A stretch of 64,000 nt of DNA, taken from positions 1-64,000 of the forward strand of contig NZ_SDOY01000091.1 in NCBI RefSeq assembly GCF_004117935.1. The letters run 5' to 3'. Positions 25,890 through 35,000 of the stretch are shown here, piece after piece. This DNA is from Streptomyces roseicoloratus (GTDB lineage Bacteria; Actinomycetota; Actinomycetes; Streptomycetales; Streptomycetaceae). The first letter of the stretch is position 1. Every line of letters starts with the position of its first letter. The position numbers and the translations under genes were made by a program. The notes below the pieces were generated by a model. It had not been told where the DNA came from. It saw only the letters and a program-made list of their open reading frames with translations, and did no database searches.

Positions 25890-26555
25890 GTGAACGATCC
25901 GAAAGCAGGAAGAGCCCTGAGCACGCGCCTCGACCATCGCAACCCCCTCGTGTTCGACACGCACGAGCTGGGGCGGCGTCCTGGTGCCATGCAGCGGCTC
26001 TCCCGCACGGTCGACGCCCCCAGGGACCTGGGGATCGCGGGGGTCGTCGAGGTGCCCGAGGGCGCCCCGGTGGAGATCGAGCTCCGTCTCGAGTCGGTCA
26101 TGGAAGGGGTGCTTGTCACAGGCACCGCCCGTGCATCGGCCGAGGGGGAGTGCGTAAGGTGTCTGGAGCCCGTCGAGCTTGATGTCGACGCGGACTTCCA
26201 GGAGATGTTCTCGTACCCCGACTCCGACGACCGGGGCCGCAGCAAGGCGGTCGCGGACGACGAAGCCGAGGACGACGAGGACATGATTCCCCTCGAGGAC
26301 GGCATGTTCGACCTCGAGCCCGTGCTGCGCGATGCGGTGGTGCTCGCACTGCCCATGCAGCCGGTGTGCCGGGAGGACTGTGAAGGTCTGTGTTCCGAGT
26401 GCGGAACCAACCTGAACGAGAACCCGGACCACCACCATGACGCCGTCGACATGCGTTGGGCGGCACTGCAGGGACTCGCCGGTTCACTGGGAGCCGACGA
26501 GAAGGACAACATGAGCGATGCCGCATCCGGTGTCGACGAGAAGCAGGAGAAGTAG
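25890..26555 (+). CDS. DUF177 (YceD) family protein, putative rRNA/L32-associated factor
   Basis: YceD-like protein that precedes rpmF in most bacteria and is thought to act in 23S rRNA or L32 metabolism. The conserved region starts [19 protein letters not shown]. Cysteine pairs CVRC (mid) and VCREDC/LCSEC (C-terminal) probably bind zinc, and an acidic stretch [10 protein letters not shown] lies between. The start is unclear. GTG at 25890 gives 221 residues but has no good ribosome site. A CTG at 25917 with AGGAAGAG just upstream gives 212 residues and matches where homologues begin. rpmF follows after 2 nt. Confidence 0.9.
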   Translation: MNDPKAGRALSTRLDHRNPLVFDTHELGRRPGAMQRLSRTVDAPRDLGIAGVVEVPEGAPVEIELRLESVMEGVLVTGTARASAEGECVRCLEPVELDVDADFQEMFSYPDSDDRGRSKAVADDEAEDDEDMIPLEDGMFDLEPVLRDAVVLALPMQPVCREDCEGLCSECGTNLNENPDHHHDAVDMRWAALQGLAGSLGADEKDNMSDAASGVDEKQEK

Positions 26556-26557
26556 CC

Positions 26558-26731
26558 GTGGCTGTTCCGAAGCGGAAGATGTCGCGCAGCAACACGCGCC
26601 ACCGCCGGTCGCAGTGGAAGGCTGCGGTCACCCCCCTGGTTTCGTGCGAGCGTTGCCAGGAGCCGAAGCAGCAGCACATCGCGTGCCCGAGCTGCGGCAC
26701 CTACAACAAGCGCCAGGTCCTCTCCGTCTGA
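26558..26731 (+). CDS. rpmF: 50S ribosomal protein L32
   Basis: 57-residue zinc-ribbon L32: [20 protein letters not shown] at the N-terminus, then CERC and CPSCG cysteine pairs. GTG start at 26558, two nt after the DUF177 stop, with GGAGAAG upstream. It is part of a DUF177-rpmF-rnc operon in which rnc begins 19 nt later. Confidence 0.98.
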   Translation: MAVPKRKMSRSNTRHRRSQWKAAVTPLVSCERCQEPKQQHIACPSCGTYNKRQVLSV

Positions 26732-26750
26732 GGGGCCGGTGAGAGGCACG

Positions 26751-27518
26751 ATGTCTGACCACGTCAATTCGGCCTCGTCCCACACGCTTCTGGAAGGGCG
26801 GCTCGGGTATCAGCTCGAGTCCGCCCTTCTGGTGCGTGCGCTCACCCACCGTTCGTACGCGTACGAGAACGGCGGTCTGCCCACCAACGAGCGGCTGGAG
26901 TTCCTCGGGGACTCCGTGCTCGGCCTGGTGGTCACGGACACGCTGTACCGCACCCACCCCGACCTGCCCGAAGGCCAGCTGGCCAAGCTGCGGGCCGCGG
27001 TGGTCAACTCGCGCGCACTGGCGGACGTGGGCCGCGGCCTCGACCTTGGCTCGTTCATCCGGCTCGGCCGGGGCGAGGAAGGCACGGGCGGCCGGGACAA
27101 GGCGTCCATCCTCGCCGACACCCTCGAAGCGGTGATCGGCGCGGTCTATCTCGATCAGGGCCTCGACGCGGCGTCCGAGCTGGTGCACCGGCTCTTCGAC
27201 CCGCTGATCGAGAAGTCCTCGAACCTCGGCGCCGGCCTGGACTGGAAGACCAGCCTCCAGGAGCTGACCGCGGCCGAGGGTCTCGGCGTTCCGGAGTACC
27301 TCGTCAGCGAGGAGGGCCCGGACCACGAGAAGACCTTCACTGCTGCTGCCCGCGTCGGTGGTGTCTCGTACGGCACCGGCACCGGCCGCAGCAAGAAGGA
27401 GGCGGAGCAGCAGGCGGCCGAGTCCGCGTGGCGCGAGATCCGCGCCGCCGCGGACCAGCGCGCGGCGGCGGCGAAGGCCGCGGCCGAGAACGCCTCCGAC
27501 GAGCAGGCCACGGCCTGA
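26751..27518 (+). CDS. rnc: Ribonuclease III
   Basis: Double-strand-specific endonuclease for rRNA and mRNA processing. In Streptomyces coelicolor the orthologue (AbsB) globally affects antibiotic production. 255 residues from ATG 26751; GTG 26739 would add four. The catalytic signature [15 protein letters not shown] is in the N-terminal RNase domain, with the second acidic site in [14 protein letters not shown] dsRNA-binding domain (about 170-240) holds [19 protein letters not shown]. The Ala-rich C-terminal tail is typical of actinobacteria. Strong terminator after the gene. Confidence 0.97.
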   Translation: MSDHVNSASSHTLLEGRLGYQLESALLVRALTHRSYAYENGGLPTNERLEFLGDSVLGLVVTDTLYRTHPDLPEGQLAKLRAAVVNSRALADVGRGLDLGSFIRLGRGEEGTGGRDKASILADTLEAVIGAVYLDQGLDAASELVHRLFDPLIEKSSNLGAGLDWKTSLQELTAAEGLGVPEYLVSEEGPDHEKTFTAAARVGGVSYGTGTGRSKKEAEQQAAESAWREIRAAADQRAAAAKAAAENASDEQATA

Positions 27519-27540
27519 TCGTCCGTTTCGTCCTTCGTTC

Positions 27541-27584
27541 CACCGCTGCCCCCGTCCCCGCTCCAGGGGACGGGGGCAGCGGTG
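27541..27584 (+). terminator. Terminator after rnc
   Basis: A perfect 19-bp stem (27541-27559 with 27566-27584) with a 6-nt loop, 22 nt after the rnc stop. One of the strongest hairpins in the window; it separates rnc from mutM. Confidence 0.9.
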
Positions 27585-27645
27585 TTCCCGAGCGGTTGTA
27601 GGCTGCGGACGTCAGTCCAGGAAGCCGTCCCGAGGAGTGCGTCCC

Positions 27646-28518
27646 GTGCCCGAGTTGCCCGAGGTCGAGGTCGTACGGCGCGGTCTTGAGCGGTGGGTCG
27701 CCGGCCGGACCGTCGCCGAGGCCGAGGTCCTGCACCCGCGGGCCGTACGGCGCCACCCGGAGGGCGCGGCGGACTTCGCGGCCCGGCTGAAGGGACAGCG
27801 CTTCGGGATCGCCCGGCGGCGCGGCAAGTACCTGTGGCTGCCGCTCGAAGGCGGCGAGGCGTCCGTGCTCGGCCACCTCGGGATGAGCGGCCAGCTGCTC
27901 GTCCAGCCCGAGGACGCCCCGGACGAGAAGCACCTGCGGATCCGCCTCCGCTTCACCGACTCCGACCGCACCGAGCTGCGCTTCGTCGACCAGCGGACCT
28001 TCGGCGGACTCTCGCTGCACGACACCGCCCCGGACAGCGCCGACGGACTGCCCGACGTGATCGCGCACATCGCCCGCGACCCGCTGGACCCCGCCTTCGA
28101 CGACGCCGCCTTCGCCGGTGCGCTGCGCCTGCGGAGGACCACGATCAAGCGGGCGCTGCTCGACCAGTCGCTGATCAGCGGGGTCGGCAACATCTACGCG
28201 GACGAGGCGCTGTGGCGGTCGCGGCTGCACTACGACCGCCCGACGGCGACGCTGACCCGGCCGAAGGCGGCCGAGCTCCTCGGCCACGTCCGGGACGTGA
28301 TGAACGCGGCCCTCGCGGCCGGCGGCACGAGCTTCGACAGCCTGTACGTGAACGTGAACGGCGAGTCGGGCTACTTCGACCGCTCCCTGGACGCGTACGG
28401 GCGGGAGGGCGAGCCGTGCCGGAGGTGCGGCACGCCCCTGCGCAGGCGCCCCTGGATGAACCGCTCCAGCTACTTCTGCCCGCGCTGCCAGCGGCCGCCG
28501 CGGGTCGTCACGGCGTAG
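27646..28518 (+). CDS. mutM: Formamidopyrimidine-DNA glycosylase
   Basis: Removes 8-oxoguanine and other oxidised purines. 290 residues. After start-Met removal the N-terminal catalytic Pro is followed by Glu ([13 protein letters not shown]). [14 protein letters not shown] is the helix-two-turn-helix, and the C-terminal zinc finger is CRRCGTPL with FCPRC, containing the DNA-binding Arg region. GTG at 27646 is the only start that puts Pro at position 2. Convergent with the HxlR gene across a triple tandem repeat. Confidence 0.97.
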   Translation: MPELPEVEVVRRGLERWVAGRTVAEAEVLHPRAVRRHPEGAADFAARLKGQRFGIARRRGKYLWLPLEGGEASVLGHLGMSGQLLVQPEDAPDEKHLRIRLRFTDSDRTELRFVDQRTFGGLSLHDTAPDSADGLPDVIAHIARDPLDPAFDDAAFAGALRLRRTTIKRALLDQSLISGVGNIYADEALWRSRLHYDRPTATLTRPKAAELLGHVRDVMNAALAAGGTSFDSLYVNVNGESGYFDRSLDAYGREGEPCRRCGTPLRRRPWMNRSSYFCPRCQRPPRVVTA

Positions 28519-28533
28519 GCCGGACCGGAGCCC

Positions 28534-28614
28534 GGCGGGGCACGGCGCGACGAGGGGTGCGGCGGGGCACGGCGCGACGAGGGGTGCGGCGGGGCACGGC
28601 GCGACGAGGGGTGC
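28534..28614. repeat. Three tandem copies of a 27-bp unit
   Basis: The unit GGCGGGGCACGGCGCGACGA plus GGGGTGC occurs three times without any change at 28534-28560, 28561-28587 and 28588-28614, in the space between convergent mutM and the HxlR gene. Perfect identity suggests recent expansion. The copies contain no obvious hairpin. Confidence 0.97.
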
Positions 28615-28620
28615 GGCGGA

Positions 28621-29013
28621 TCACGCCGTTCGTCCGGTGACCGGCTCGTGCTCCGCGTCGTAGGCCTCGCGGGCGGCGAGCACCCGGTCCATCCGGCCCT
28701 CGACCAGGCGGATCAGGCCGAGCAGCTGCCCGGCGACCTCGTGGCCGAGCGGCGTGAGCCGGTAGTCGACGCGCGGGGGATTGGTGGGCTGGGCGTCGCG
28801 GTGGACGAGCCCGTCGCGTTCGAGCGCGTGCAGCGTCTGCGACAGCATCTTCTCGCTCACGCCGTCGACCCTGCGCCGCAGCTCGTTGAAGCGGAACGTG
28901 CCCTCGTGGAGGGCGCCCAGGATCAGGCCGCCCCACCGGCCGGTCACGTGCTCCAGCGTGCCGCGCGAAGGGCAGGTCTTCGCGAACACGTCGTAGGCGA
29001 GGGCGTCACTCAT
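28621..29013 (-). CDS. HxlR-family winged-helix regulator
   Basis: 130-residue MarR-like regulator of the HxlR/YodB type. The ATG at 29013 (MSDALAYDVFAKTCPSRGTL) has Cys near residue 13, the position used by redox-sensing HxlR members. The winged HTH is GTFRFNELRRRVDGVSEKMLSQTL followed by VDYRLTPLGHE. It is divergent from a flavodoxin-like reductase, the usual arrangement for a quinone/diamide-responsive repressor and its target. Candidate operators lie between them. Confidence 0.92.
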   Translation of the reverse strand: MSDALAYDVFAKTCPSRGTLEHVTGRWGGLILGALHEGTFRFNELRRRVDGVSEKMLSQTLHALERDGLVHRDAQPTNPPRVDYRLTPLGHEVAGQLLGLIRLVEGRMDRVLAAREAYDAEHEPVTGRTA

Positions 29014-29032
29014 GCCTCCCACCATACGCGCA

Positions 29033-29044
29033 CGCAGCGCTGCG
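29033..29044. promoter_or_regulatory. 12-bp perfect palindrome upstream of the HxlR gene
   Basis: CGCAGCGCTGCG, 20 nt from the regulator's start codon, is in position to act in autoregulation. Short GC palindromes are frequent in this DNA, so support is weak. Confidence 0.3.
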
Positions 29045-29081
29045 CGTCAGTCAGCGCTAACCACAGCATTGCGCTTTCGGA

Positions 29082-29098
29082 AAGTTAGTGCTCTACTT
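29082..29098. promoter_or_regulatory. Candidate HxlR operator (AAGT-N9-ACTT)
   Basis: An inverted repeat AAGT-N9-ACTT in an unusually AT-rich patch (29060-29100) lies about 40 nt before the reductase start. Position and base composition suggest it overlaps the reductase promoter and is the regulator's target. Confidence 0.35.
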
Positions 29099-29135
29099 CT
29101 TGGCGTCCCCCCACCCCTCGCCGAGGAGTCCCTCC

Positions 29136-29720
29136 ATGACCACGCCCGTCGTCTCCATCGCCTACCACTCCGGCTTCGGCCACACCGCCGTCCTCGCCGA
29201 GGCCGTCCGTGACGGTGCCGTCGAGGCCGGCGCGACCGTCCACCTCATCAAGGTCGACGAGATCACCGAGGCGCAGTGGGAGCTCCTCGACGGCTCCGAC
29301 GCGATCGTCTTCGGCTCGCCGACCTACATGGGCACGGCGTCCGGCGCGTTCCACCAGTTCGCCGAGGCCTCCTCGAAGCGCTGGTTCACCGACACCTGGC
29401 GGGACAAGCTGGCCGCCGGCTTCACCAACTCCGCCTCGAAGAGCGGCGACAAGCTGCACACCCTGCAGTTCTTCCAGACCCTCGCCGGCCAGCACGGCAT
29501 GACCTGGGTCAACCTCGGCCTGAAGCCCGGCTGGAACACCAGCGAGGCCTCCGAGAACGACATCAACCGCCTCGGCTTCTTCTCCGGCGCCGGCGCCCAG
29601 ACCCACAACGACCTGGGTCCGGAGGGCGTCCACAAGGCCGACATCGCGACCGCGGAGCACCTCGGCCGCCGCGTCGCCGGCACGGCCCGCACCTTCGCCC
29701 TCGGCAAGGCCGCCGCCTGA
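29136..29720 (+). CDS. Flavodoxin-like NAD(P)H:quinone reductase / FMN reductase
   Basis: 194-residue WrbA/flavodoxin-fold oxidoreductase. The FMN-phosphate loop is AYHSGFGHTAVLAEA at the N-terminus, and the FMN-binding GSPTYMGTASGAFHQF is typical of NAD(P)H:quinone oxidoreductases. The ATG at 29136 has GAGGAG upstream. Likely role: two-electron reduction of quinones under electrophile or oxidative stress, under control of the divergent HxlR regulator. Followed by a near-perfect terminator. Confidence 0.92.
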   Translation: MTTPVVSIAYHSGFGHTAVLAEAVRDGAVEAGATVHLIKVDEITEAQWELLDGSDAIVFGSPTYMGTASGAFHQFAEASSKRWFTDTWRDKLAAGFTNSASKSGDKLHTLQFFQTLAGQHGMTWVNLGLKPGWNTSEASENDINRLGFFSGAGAQTHNDLGPEGVHKADIATAEHLGRRVAGTARTFALGKAAA

Positions 29721-29732
29721 TCCACCGCACGC

Positions 29733-29771
29733 GAAAGGGCCCCGTCACCGGCAAGGTGACGGGGCCCTTTC
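29733..29771. terminator. Bidirectional terminator between reductase and CAP gene
   Basis: A perfect 17-bp stem (29733-29749 with 29755-29771), loop GGCAA, with AAA/TTT in both arms. It serves two convergent genes. Confidence 0.92.
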
Positions 29772-29795
29772 ACGCGTGGACGCGGGGCGCGGACC

Positions 29796-30677
29796 TCAGA
29801 AGCCGAAGTCCTGCGTCCACCACGGACCGCCGTCCGCGAAGCTGACGCCCACGCCCAGCGTCCTGTAGTCGCAGTTCAGGATGTTCGCCCGGTGGCCGTC
29901 GCTGGCCATCCAGGACGTCATGACCGCGGCCGCGTCGACCTGGCCGCGGGCGATGTTCTCGCCGCCGAGGTTCATCACGCCCGCCCGCTGCGCGCGGGTC
30001 CACGGCGAGTCGCCGTCGGGGTCGGTGTGGTCGAAGAAGTTCCGCGCGGCCATGTCCGCGCTGAAGGCACCGGCCAGGGCGGCGAGCTCGGCGTCCGGGC
30101 GGACCGCGACGCAGCCGACCCTGGCGCGCTCCAGGTTCACCAGCCGCACGACCTCGGCCTCCGCGGCCCGCTCCCGCGCGGCGGCGGAGCGGACGGTGGC
30201 GGACGGGGAGGCCGGGGCCACGGTGGCCGGGGCCCGGGTCGGGGCGGCCGTCTTCACCGGCTCGGACTTCGGCTCGGGCTTCGGCGCCGGCGTCACCGTC
30301 GAGTGCTTCGGGCCCGGGGGCGCGGTCACGGTCTTCGACGGGGTGGGCTTCGGCGACGGGGCCGCCGACGGCGAGGCGGCCTTGCCGTTCGCCGCGCCCT
30401 TGCCGGTGCCCTTGCCCGCGCCCGTACCGCCGCCCGGGTTCGCCGACCGGTCCGCCGGGGACACCGAGGAGCCGCCCTGGGTGGTCAGGCTCGGAGCCTG
30501 CCGGTCGGCGGCCTCCACCCGGGGCGTCTCCTTGCCGGCGTTGCCGACCGAGAACGTCTCGCCGCCGGGCAGCAGACCCGAGGCCACGCCGATCGCACCG
30601 ACCGCGACCGCGGCGGAGACGCCGAGCAGCCCGGTGCGTACGGGCGCGCCGCGCCGTTCGCCGCGATGCCGTCCCAT
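29796..30677 (-). CDS. Secreted CAP/SCP-domain protein
   Basis: 293 residues from the ATG at 30677 (MGRHRGERRGAP). A basic N-terminus and hydrophobic segment (GLLGVSAAVAVGAIGVASGLL) form a signal peptide or anchor. About 60-165 is a Pro/Ala/Lys/Thr-rich linker, probably wall-spanning. The C-terminal CAP domain (about 175-293) holds EVVRLVNLERARVGC, FFDHTDPDGDSPWTRA, GENIARG, MASDGHRANILNCDYRTLGVG and WWTQDFG. Role unknown; bacterial CAP proteins are extracellular. The promoter region contains a tandem 10-bp repeat. Confidence 0.93.
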   Translation of the reverse strand: MGRHRGERRGAPVRTGLLGVSAAVAVGAIGVASGLLPGGETFSVGNAGKETPRVEAADRQAPSLTTQGGSSVSPADRSANPGGGTGAGKGTGKGAANGKAASPSAAPSPKPTPSKTVTAPPGPKHSTVTPAPKPEPKSEPVKTAAPTRAPATVAPASPSATVRSAAARERAAEAEVVRLVNLERARVGCVAVRPDAELAALAGAFSADMAARNFFDHTDPDGDSPWTRAQRAGVMNLGGENIARGQVDAAAVMTSWMASDGHRANILNCDYRTLGVGVSFADGGPWWTQDFGF

Positions 30678-30766
30678 CCGCTCGCCTCCTGACCTGTGAA
30701 ACCTCGAACCGGACCGGTGCACCGGCCCGCCGCGTCCGGCCCGGCGCATCCGGGCCCGTGAACTGC

Positions 30767-30786
30767 GATCTTTGCTGATCTTTGCT
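30767..30786. repeat. Tandem 10-bp duplication upstream of CAP gene
   Basis: GATCTTTGCT occurs twice head to tail (AGCAAAGATC on the gene's strand), 90-110 nt before the CAP start, in an AT-rich patch. A 10-bp period places both copies on one helix face, suggesting a dimeric direct-repeat binding site. Confidence 0.6.
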
Positions 30787-30916
30787 TTTGCGGGGCTCCC
30801 GGAGGAGCGCCGGACAGGGCTCCGCCGATCGGGCGATCCCCGTTCCGCACGGACTGTACGCCATGACACGCCGGGCTGACGTGCTCCTTCCGCAATTCGC
30901 CCGTTAGCGTGCAGGC

Positions 30917-31198
30917 ATGACTGACGACGTACGGATGACCGCCTGGGTGCGCGGCCGGGTACAGGGAGTGGGCTTCCGCTGGTTCACCAGGGCAAACGCC
31001 CTGGAGATCGGCGGGCTCGTCGGCTTCGCCCTGAACCTCGACGACGGCCGGGTCCAGGTCGTGGCCGAGGGGCCGAGTGAGAATTGCCACCGACTGCTGG
31101 ACTGGCTGCGCTCCGCCGACACGCCCGGGCGCGTGGACGGCGTCACTGAGATATGGGCCACCCCGCGCGGCGGCTACGAGACCTTCGCCATCCGCTGA
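30917..31198 (+). CDS. acyP: Acylphosphatase
   Basis: 93-residue enzyme that hydrolyses acyl phosphates. The phosphate-binding loop is VQGVGFRWF with catalytic Arg, and the catalytic Asn is in [19 protein letters not shown] start at 30917; an internal ATG at 30935 is possible. The acyP-smc-ftsY neighbourhood is common in bacteria. A terminator hairpin follows at 31220-31266. Confidence 0.96.
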   Translation: MTDDVRMTAWVRGRVQGVGFRWFTRANALEIGGLVGFALNLDDGRVQVVAEGPSENCHRLLDWLRSADTPGRVDGVTEIWATPRGGYETFAIR

Positions 31199-31219
31199 CG
31201 CCCCGTCCCGCGACCCCTC

Positions 31220-31266
31220 CCGCACCCCTGTCCGACGGCCTCGAACGCTCTCGGACGGGGGTGCGG
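31220..31266 (+). terminator. Terminator after acyP
   Basis: A 16-bp stem (31220-31235 with 31251-31266, one G-U) with a 15-nt loop, 22 nt after the acyP stop. Confidence 0.7.
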
Positions 31267-31600
31267 TGAACGGTCGCGGAAGCGAAAACGGCCTGGTGGT
31301 TGCCAAGAAGGGCTTGCCGTGCCAGGCTGCGCGAGTAAGGATGATCTCCACGCCCCTCGGGCACCGAGTTGCGAGGCGCCGCCGCCCTTTCCGCGGCCGC
31401 AGCCCCCCGGTGACCCCTTGATGTCGGGCGTGATCGTGTTGACCGTCAAACTTTTTGGTGAGACTCTGGAAGCCCCGCGCACCTTAGCTGTTCGACCGTG
31501 AGAACGGGCACGACAAAGAGCATGGTCGAGCACCGCGGGTGCGAATCCCTCACGACCCACACCGCTTCGGTCGGTCACTCAGTGTGGAGGACCATCCATC
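31267..31600 (+). other. Intergenic leader before the small coiled-coil gene
   Basis: There is no gene I can support. It contains a TTGACC at 31439-31444 followed by an AT-rich ACTTTTTGG stretch that may be a promoter, though no good -10 is seen at the right spacing. From there the leader to the ATG at 31601 would be about 130 nt, with GTGTGGAGGA giving the ribosome site. Confidence 0.4.
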
Positions 31601-31819
31601 ATGGCAAAGGCGCTTCTCGGTTACGTCGGCGGCTCCGACCCGCGACTCCTCTCCGAGATGCGACGGCTTCAGCAGCGCGTCCAGGACCTGGAGTCCGAGC
31701 TTGTACGGATCCAGTCGGAGAACGACGCGCTCAACGCTGCCGCCGCTCAGCACACGGGAGAGTCGCTGCTGGACAGCATCGATCTCGACGTCACCAAGGC
31801 GGAGCCCGCGCTCACCTGA
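31601..31819 (+). CDS. Small conserved coiled-coil protein (72 aa)
   Basis: 72 residues. After MAKALLGYVGGSDPRLLSEM comes a short coiled coil (RRLQQRVQDLESELVRIQSEN) and an acidic C-terminus. It is not a family I can name. The strong ribosome site (GGAGG 11 nt upstream), the clear leader and a terminator immediately after (31875-31896) argue for a real, separately expressed gene. It sits between acyP and smc, which suggests conservation with the smc locus, but no function follows. Confidence 0.8.
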   Translation: MAKALLGYVGGSDPRLLSEMRRLQQRVQDLESELVRIQSENDALNAAAAQHTGESLLDSIDLDVTKAEPALT

Positions 31820-31874
31820 GTCCCCGACCCGAGGGGCCAGGTGAGAAACACTCTTGCCGCACAACTGGATATGC

Positions 31875-31896
31875 AAGGGGCGCTTCGGCGTCCCTT
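31875..31896 (+). terminator. Terminator after small coiled-coil gene
   Basis: A 9-bp stem (AAGGGGCGC with GCGTCCCTT, one G-U) capped by the stable TTCG tetraloop and followed by CTTTCTT, a near-canonical intrinsic terminator. Confidence 0.9.
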
Positions 31897-32018
31897 CTTT
31901 CTTGCGCACCTCTTTCTCGCGCGGGCGCCCTGCCCCCAGGTGTCCCACCCTCCCTGGCCAAGGGTGTGCCCTGCACCTTCACGGGTGAAACCCGGGACCC
32001 CGGGTAGAGTCCGCAGGC

Positions 32019-35000
32019 GTGCACCTCAAGGCCCTGACGCTCCGCGGTTTCAAGTCGTTCGCCTCCGCCACCACGCTGCGGTTCGAACCGGGAATCACCT
32101 GCGTCGTCGGGCCCAACGGCTCGGGCAAGTCCAACGTCGTGGACGCCCTGTCCTGGGTCATGGGAGAACAGGGCGCCAAGTCGCTGCGCGGCGGCAAGAT
32201 GGAGGACGTCATCTTCGCCGGCACGACCGGGCGGCCGCCGCTCGGCCGTGCCGAGGTGTCGCTGACCATCGACAACTCCGACGGCGCGCTGCCCATCGAC
32301 TACGCCGAGGTCACCCTCACCCGGATCATGTTCCGGGGCGGCAGCAGCGAGTACCAGATCAACGGCGACACCTGCCGGCTGCTCGACATCCAGGACCTGC
32401 TCTCCGACTCCGGCATCGGCCGCGAGATGCACGTCATCGTCGGCCAGGGCCAGCTCGACTCCGTCCTGCACGCCGACCCCATGGGCCGCCGCGCCTTCAT
32501 CGAGGAGGCCGCCGGCGTCCTCAAGCACCGCAAGCGCAAGGAGAAGGCGCTGCGGAAACTCGACGCGATGCAGGCCAACCTGGCGCGCGTCCAGGACCTC
32601 ACCGACGAGCTGCGCCGCCAGCTCAAACCGCTCGGCCGGCAGGCCGCCGTCGCCCGCCGCGCCGCCGTCATCCAGGCCGACCTGCGCGACGCACGCCTCC
32701 GGCTGCTCGCCGACGACCTCGTACGCCTCCGGGAAGCCCTGACGGCCGAGGTCGCCGACGAGGCCGCCCTGCTCGCACGCAAGGAGGCCACCGAGGCCGA
32801 ACTGAAGACGGCGCTCGCCCGGGAGGCCGCCCTGGAGGACGAGGTCCGCCGGCTGGCGCCGCGGCTCCAGCGCGCCCAGCAGACCTGGTACGAGCTGTCG
32901 CAGCTCGCCGAGCGGGTGCGCGGCACGGTCTCGCTCGCCGACGCGCGCGTGAAGAGCGCCACGGCACAGCCGCCGGAGGAGCGGCGGGGCCGCGACCCGG
33001 AGGACATGGAACGCGAGGCCGCCCGGATCCGCGAGCAGGAGGCCGAACTGGAGGCCGCCCTCGAAGCCGCCCAGCGGGCCCTCGAGGACACCGTCGCCCA
33101 CCGCGCCGAGCTCGAACGCGCCCTCGCCGTCGAGGAACGCCGGCTCAAGGACGCCGCCCGCGCCATCGCCGACCGCCGCGAGGGCCTGGCCCGGCTGCAC
33201 GGCCAGGTCAACGCCGCCCGCTCGCGCGCCGCGTCCGCCCAGGCCGAGATCGACCGCCTCGCCGCCGCGCGCGACGAGGCCCGGGAACGCGCGGTCGCCG
33301 CCCAGGAGGAGTACGAACAGCTGAAGGCCGAGGTCGACGGCCTCGAAGCCGACGACACCGAACTCGCCGAACGCCACGAGACCGCCCGCCGCGAGCTGGC
33401 CGACGCCGAAGCCGCGCTCACCACCGCCCGCGAGGCCGCCGCCGACGCCGACCGCGCCCGCGCCGCGACCCGCGCCCGCCGCGACGCCCTCGCCCTCGGT
33501 CTGCGCCGCAAGGACGGCACCGGCACCCTGCTCACCGCCGGCCTCACCGGCCTCCTCGGCCCGGCGGCGGAACTCCTGACCGTCGCCCCCGGCCACGAGA
33601 TCCCCGTCGCCGCGGCCCTCGGCGCCGCCGCCGACGCCCTCGCCGTCACCGACCCGGCCACGGCGGCCGAGGCCCTCCGCCTGCTGCGCAAGCAGGACGC
33701 GGGCCGTGCCTCCCTGCTGCTCGCCGGGGCCGCCGAGCCGCCCGCGCCGCCCGCCGTCGACGGCGCCGTCCCGGCGGCCCGGCTGGTCGAAGGACCGGAC
33801 GAACTCATGGGCGCGGTCGGCCGGTTGCTGAAGGACGTCGTCGTGGTCGACGGTCTCGACCGGGCCGTCGAGGTCGTACGGGCCCACCCGGGCCTCGTCG
33901 CGGTCACCGCCGAAGGCGACCTGCTCGGGGCGCACTTCGCACAGGGCGGGTCCGCCGGGGCGCCGAGCCTGCTGGAGGTGCAGGCGTCCGTGGACGAGGC
34001 GGCGGCCGAGCTCGCCGGCCTCGACGTGCGGTGCGAAGAGCTGGAGGCGGCCAAGGTGGCGGCCGCCGAGCGGCGCCGCGCCGCCGCCGTCCTGGTGGAG
34101 GAACTGGGCGAGCGGCGACGGGCCGCGGACCGGGAGAAGTCGGCCGTGGCCCAGCGCCTCGGACGGCTCGCGGGGCAGGCCAGGGGAGCGGCGGGGGAGG
34201 CCGAGCGCACCGCCTCCGCGGCCGCGCGCGCCGCGGAGGCCCTGGAGAAGGCGCTGGCCGAGGCCGAGGAACTGACCGAGCGGCTGCTCGTGGCGGAGGA
34301 GAGCGCCGCGGCGGGGGAGGGCGGGGCGGACGAGCCCGACACCTCCGTGCGCGACCGGCTCGCGATCGACGGCTCCAACGCGCGCCAGACCGAGATGGAG
34401 GCCCGGCTCCAGGTCCGTACCCACGAGGAACGCGTCAAGGGCCTCGCCGGCCGGGCCGACTCCCTGGACCGCGCGGCCCGCGCCGAACGCGAGGCGCGGG
34501 CCCGCGCCCAGCAGCGCCGGGCACGGCTGCGCCACGAGGCGGAGGTCGCCTCGGCGGTCGCGTCGGGCGCCCGTCAGCTGCTCGCCCACGTCGAGGTCTC
34601 GCTGACCCGCGCCGAGCGGGAGCGGGCGCTCGCCGACGCCGCCAGGCGCGCCCGCGAGCAGGACGTCGCCGCCGCCCGCGGCCGGGGCCGCGACCTCAAG
34701 GCGGAGCTGGACAAGCTCACCGACTCGGTGCACCGGGGCGAAGTCCTCGGCGCGGAGAAGCGGTTGCGGATCGAACAGCTGGAGGCCCGCTCCCTGGAGG
34801 AGCTGGGCGTGGAGCCGACCGTGCTCGTCGAGGAGTACGGCCCCCACCAGCCCGTACCGCCGTCACCGCCCGCCGAGGGCGAGACCGTTCCGGACGACCC
34901 CGGGCACCCGCGCAACCAGCCGCGGCCCTTCGTCCGCGCGGAGCAGGAGAAGCGGCTCAAGGCCGCCGAACGGGCGTACCAGCAACTCGGGAAGGTGAAT

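Noticed and set aside
28534-28614. CRISPR array
   Set aside because: The three units are directly adjacent with no unique spacers, and no cas genes are present in the window.
31319-31501. Small + strand open frame before the coiled-coil gene
   Set aside because: It has no ribosome site at its start, an irregular codon pattern and overlaps the probable promoter of the next gene.
31812-34847. 1011-codon minus-strand open frame opposite smc
   Set aside because: smc on the + strand has Walker A, signature and Walker B motifs; the opposite frame is a compositional artefact.
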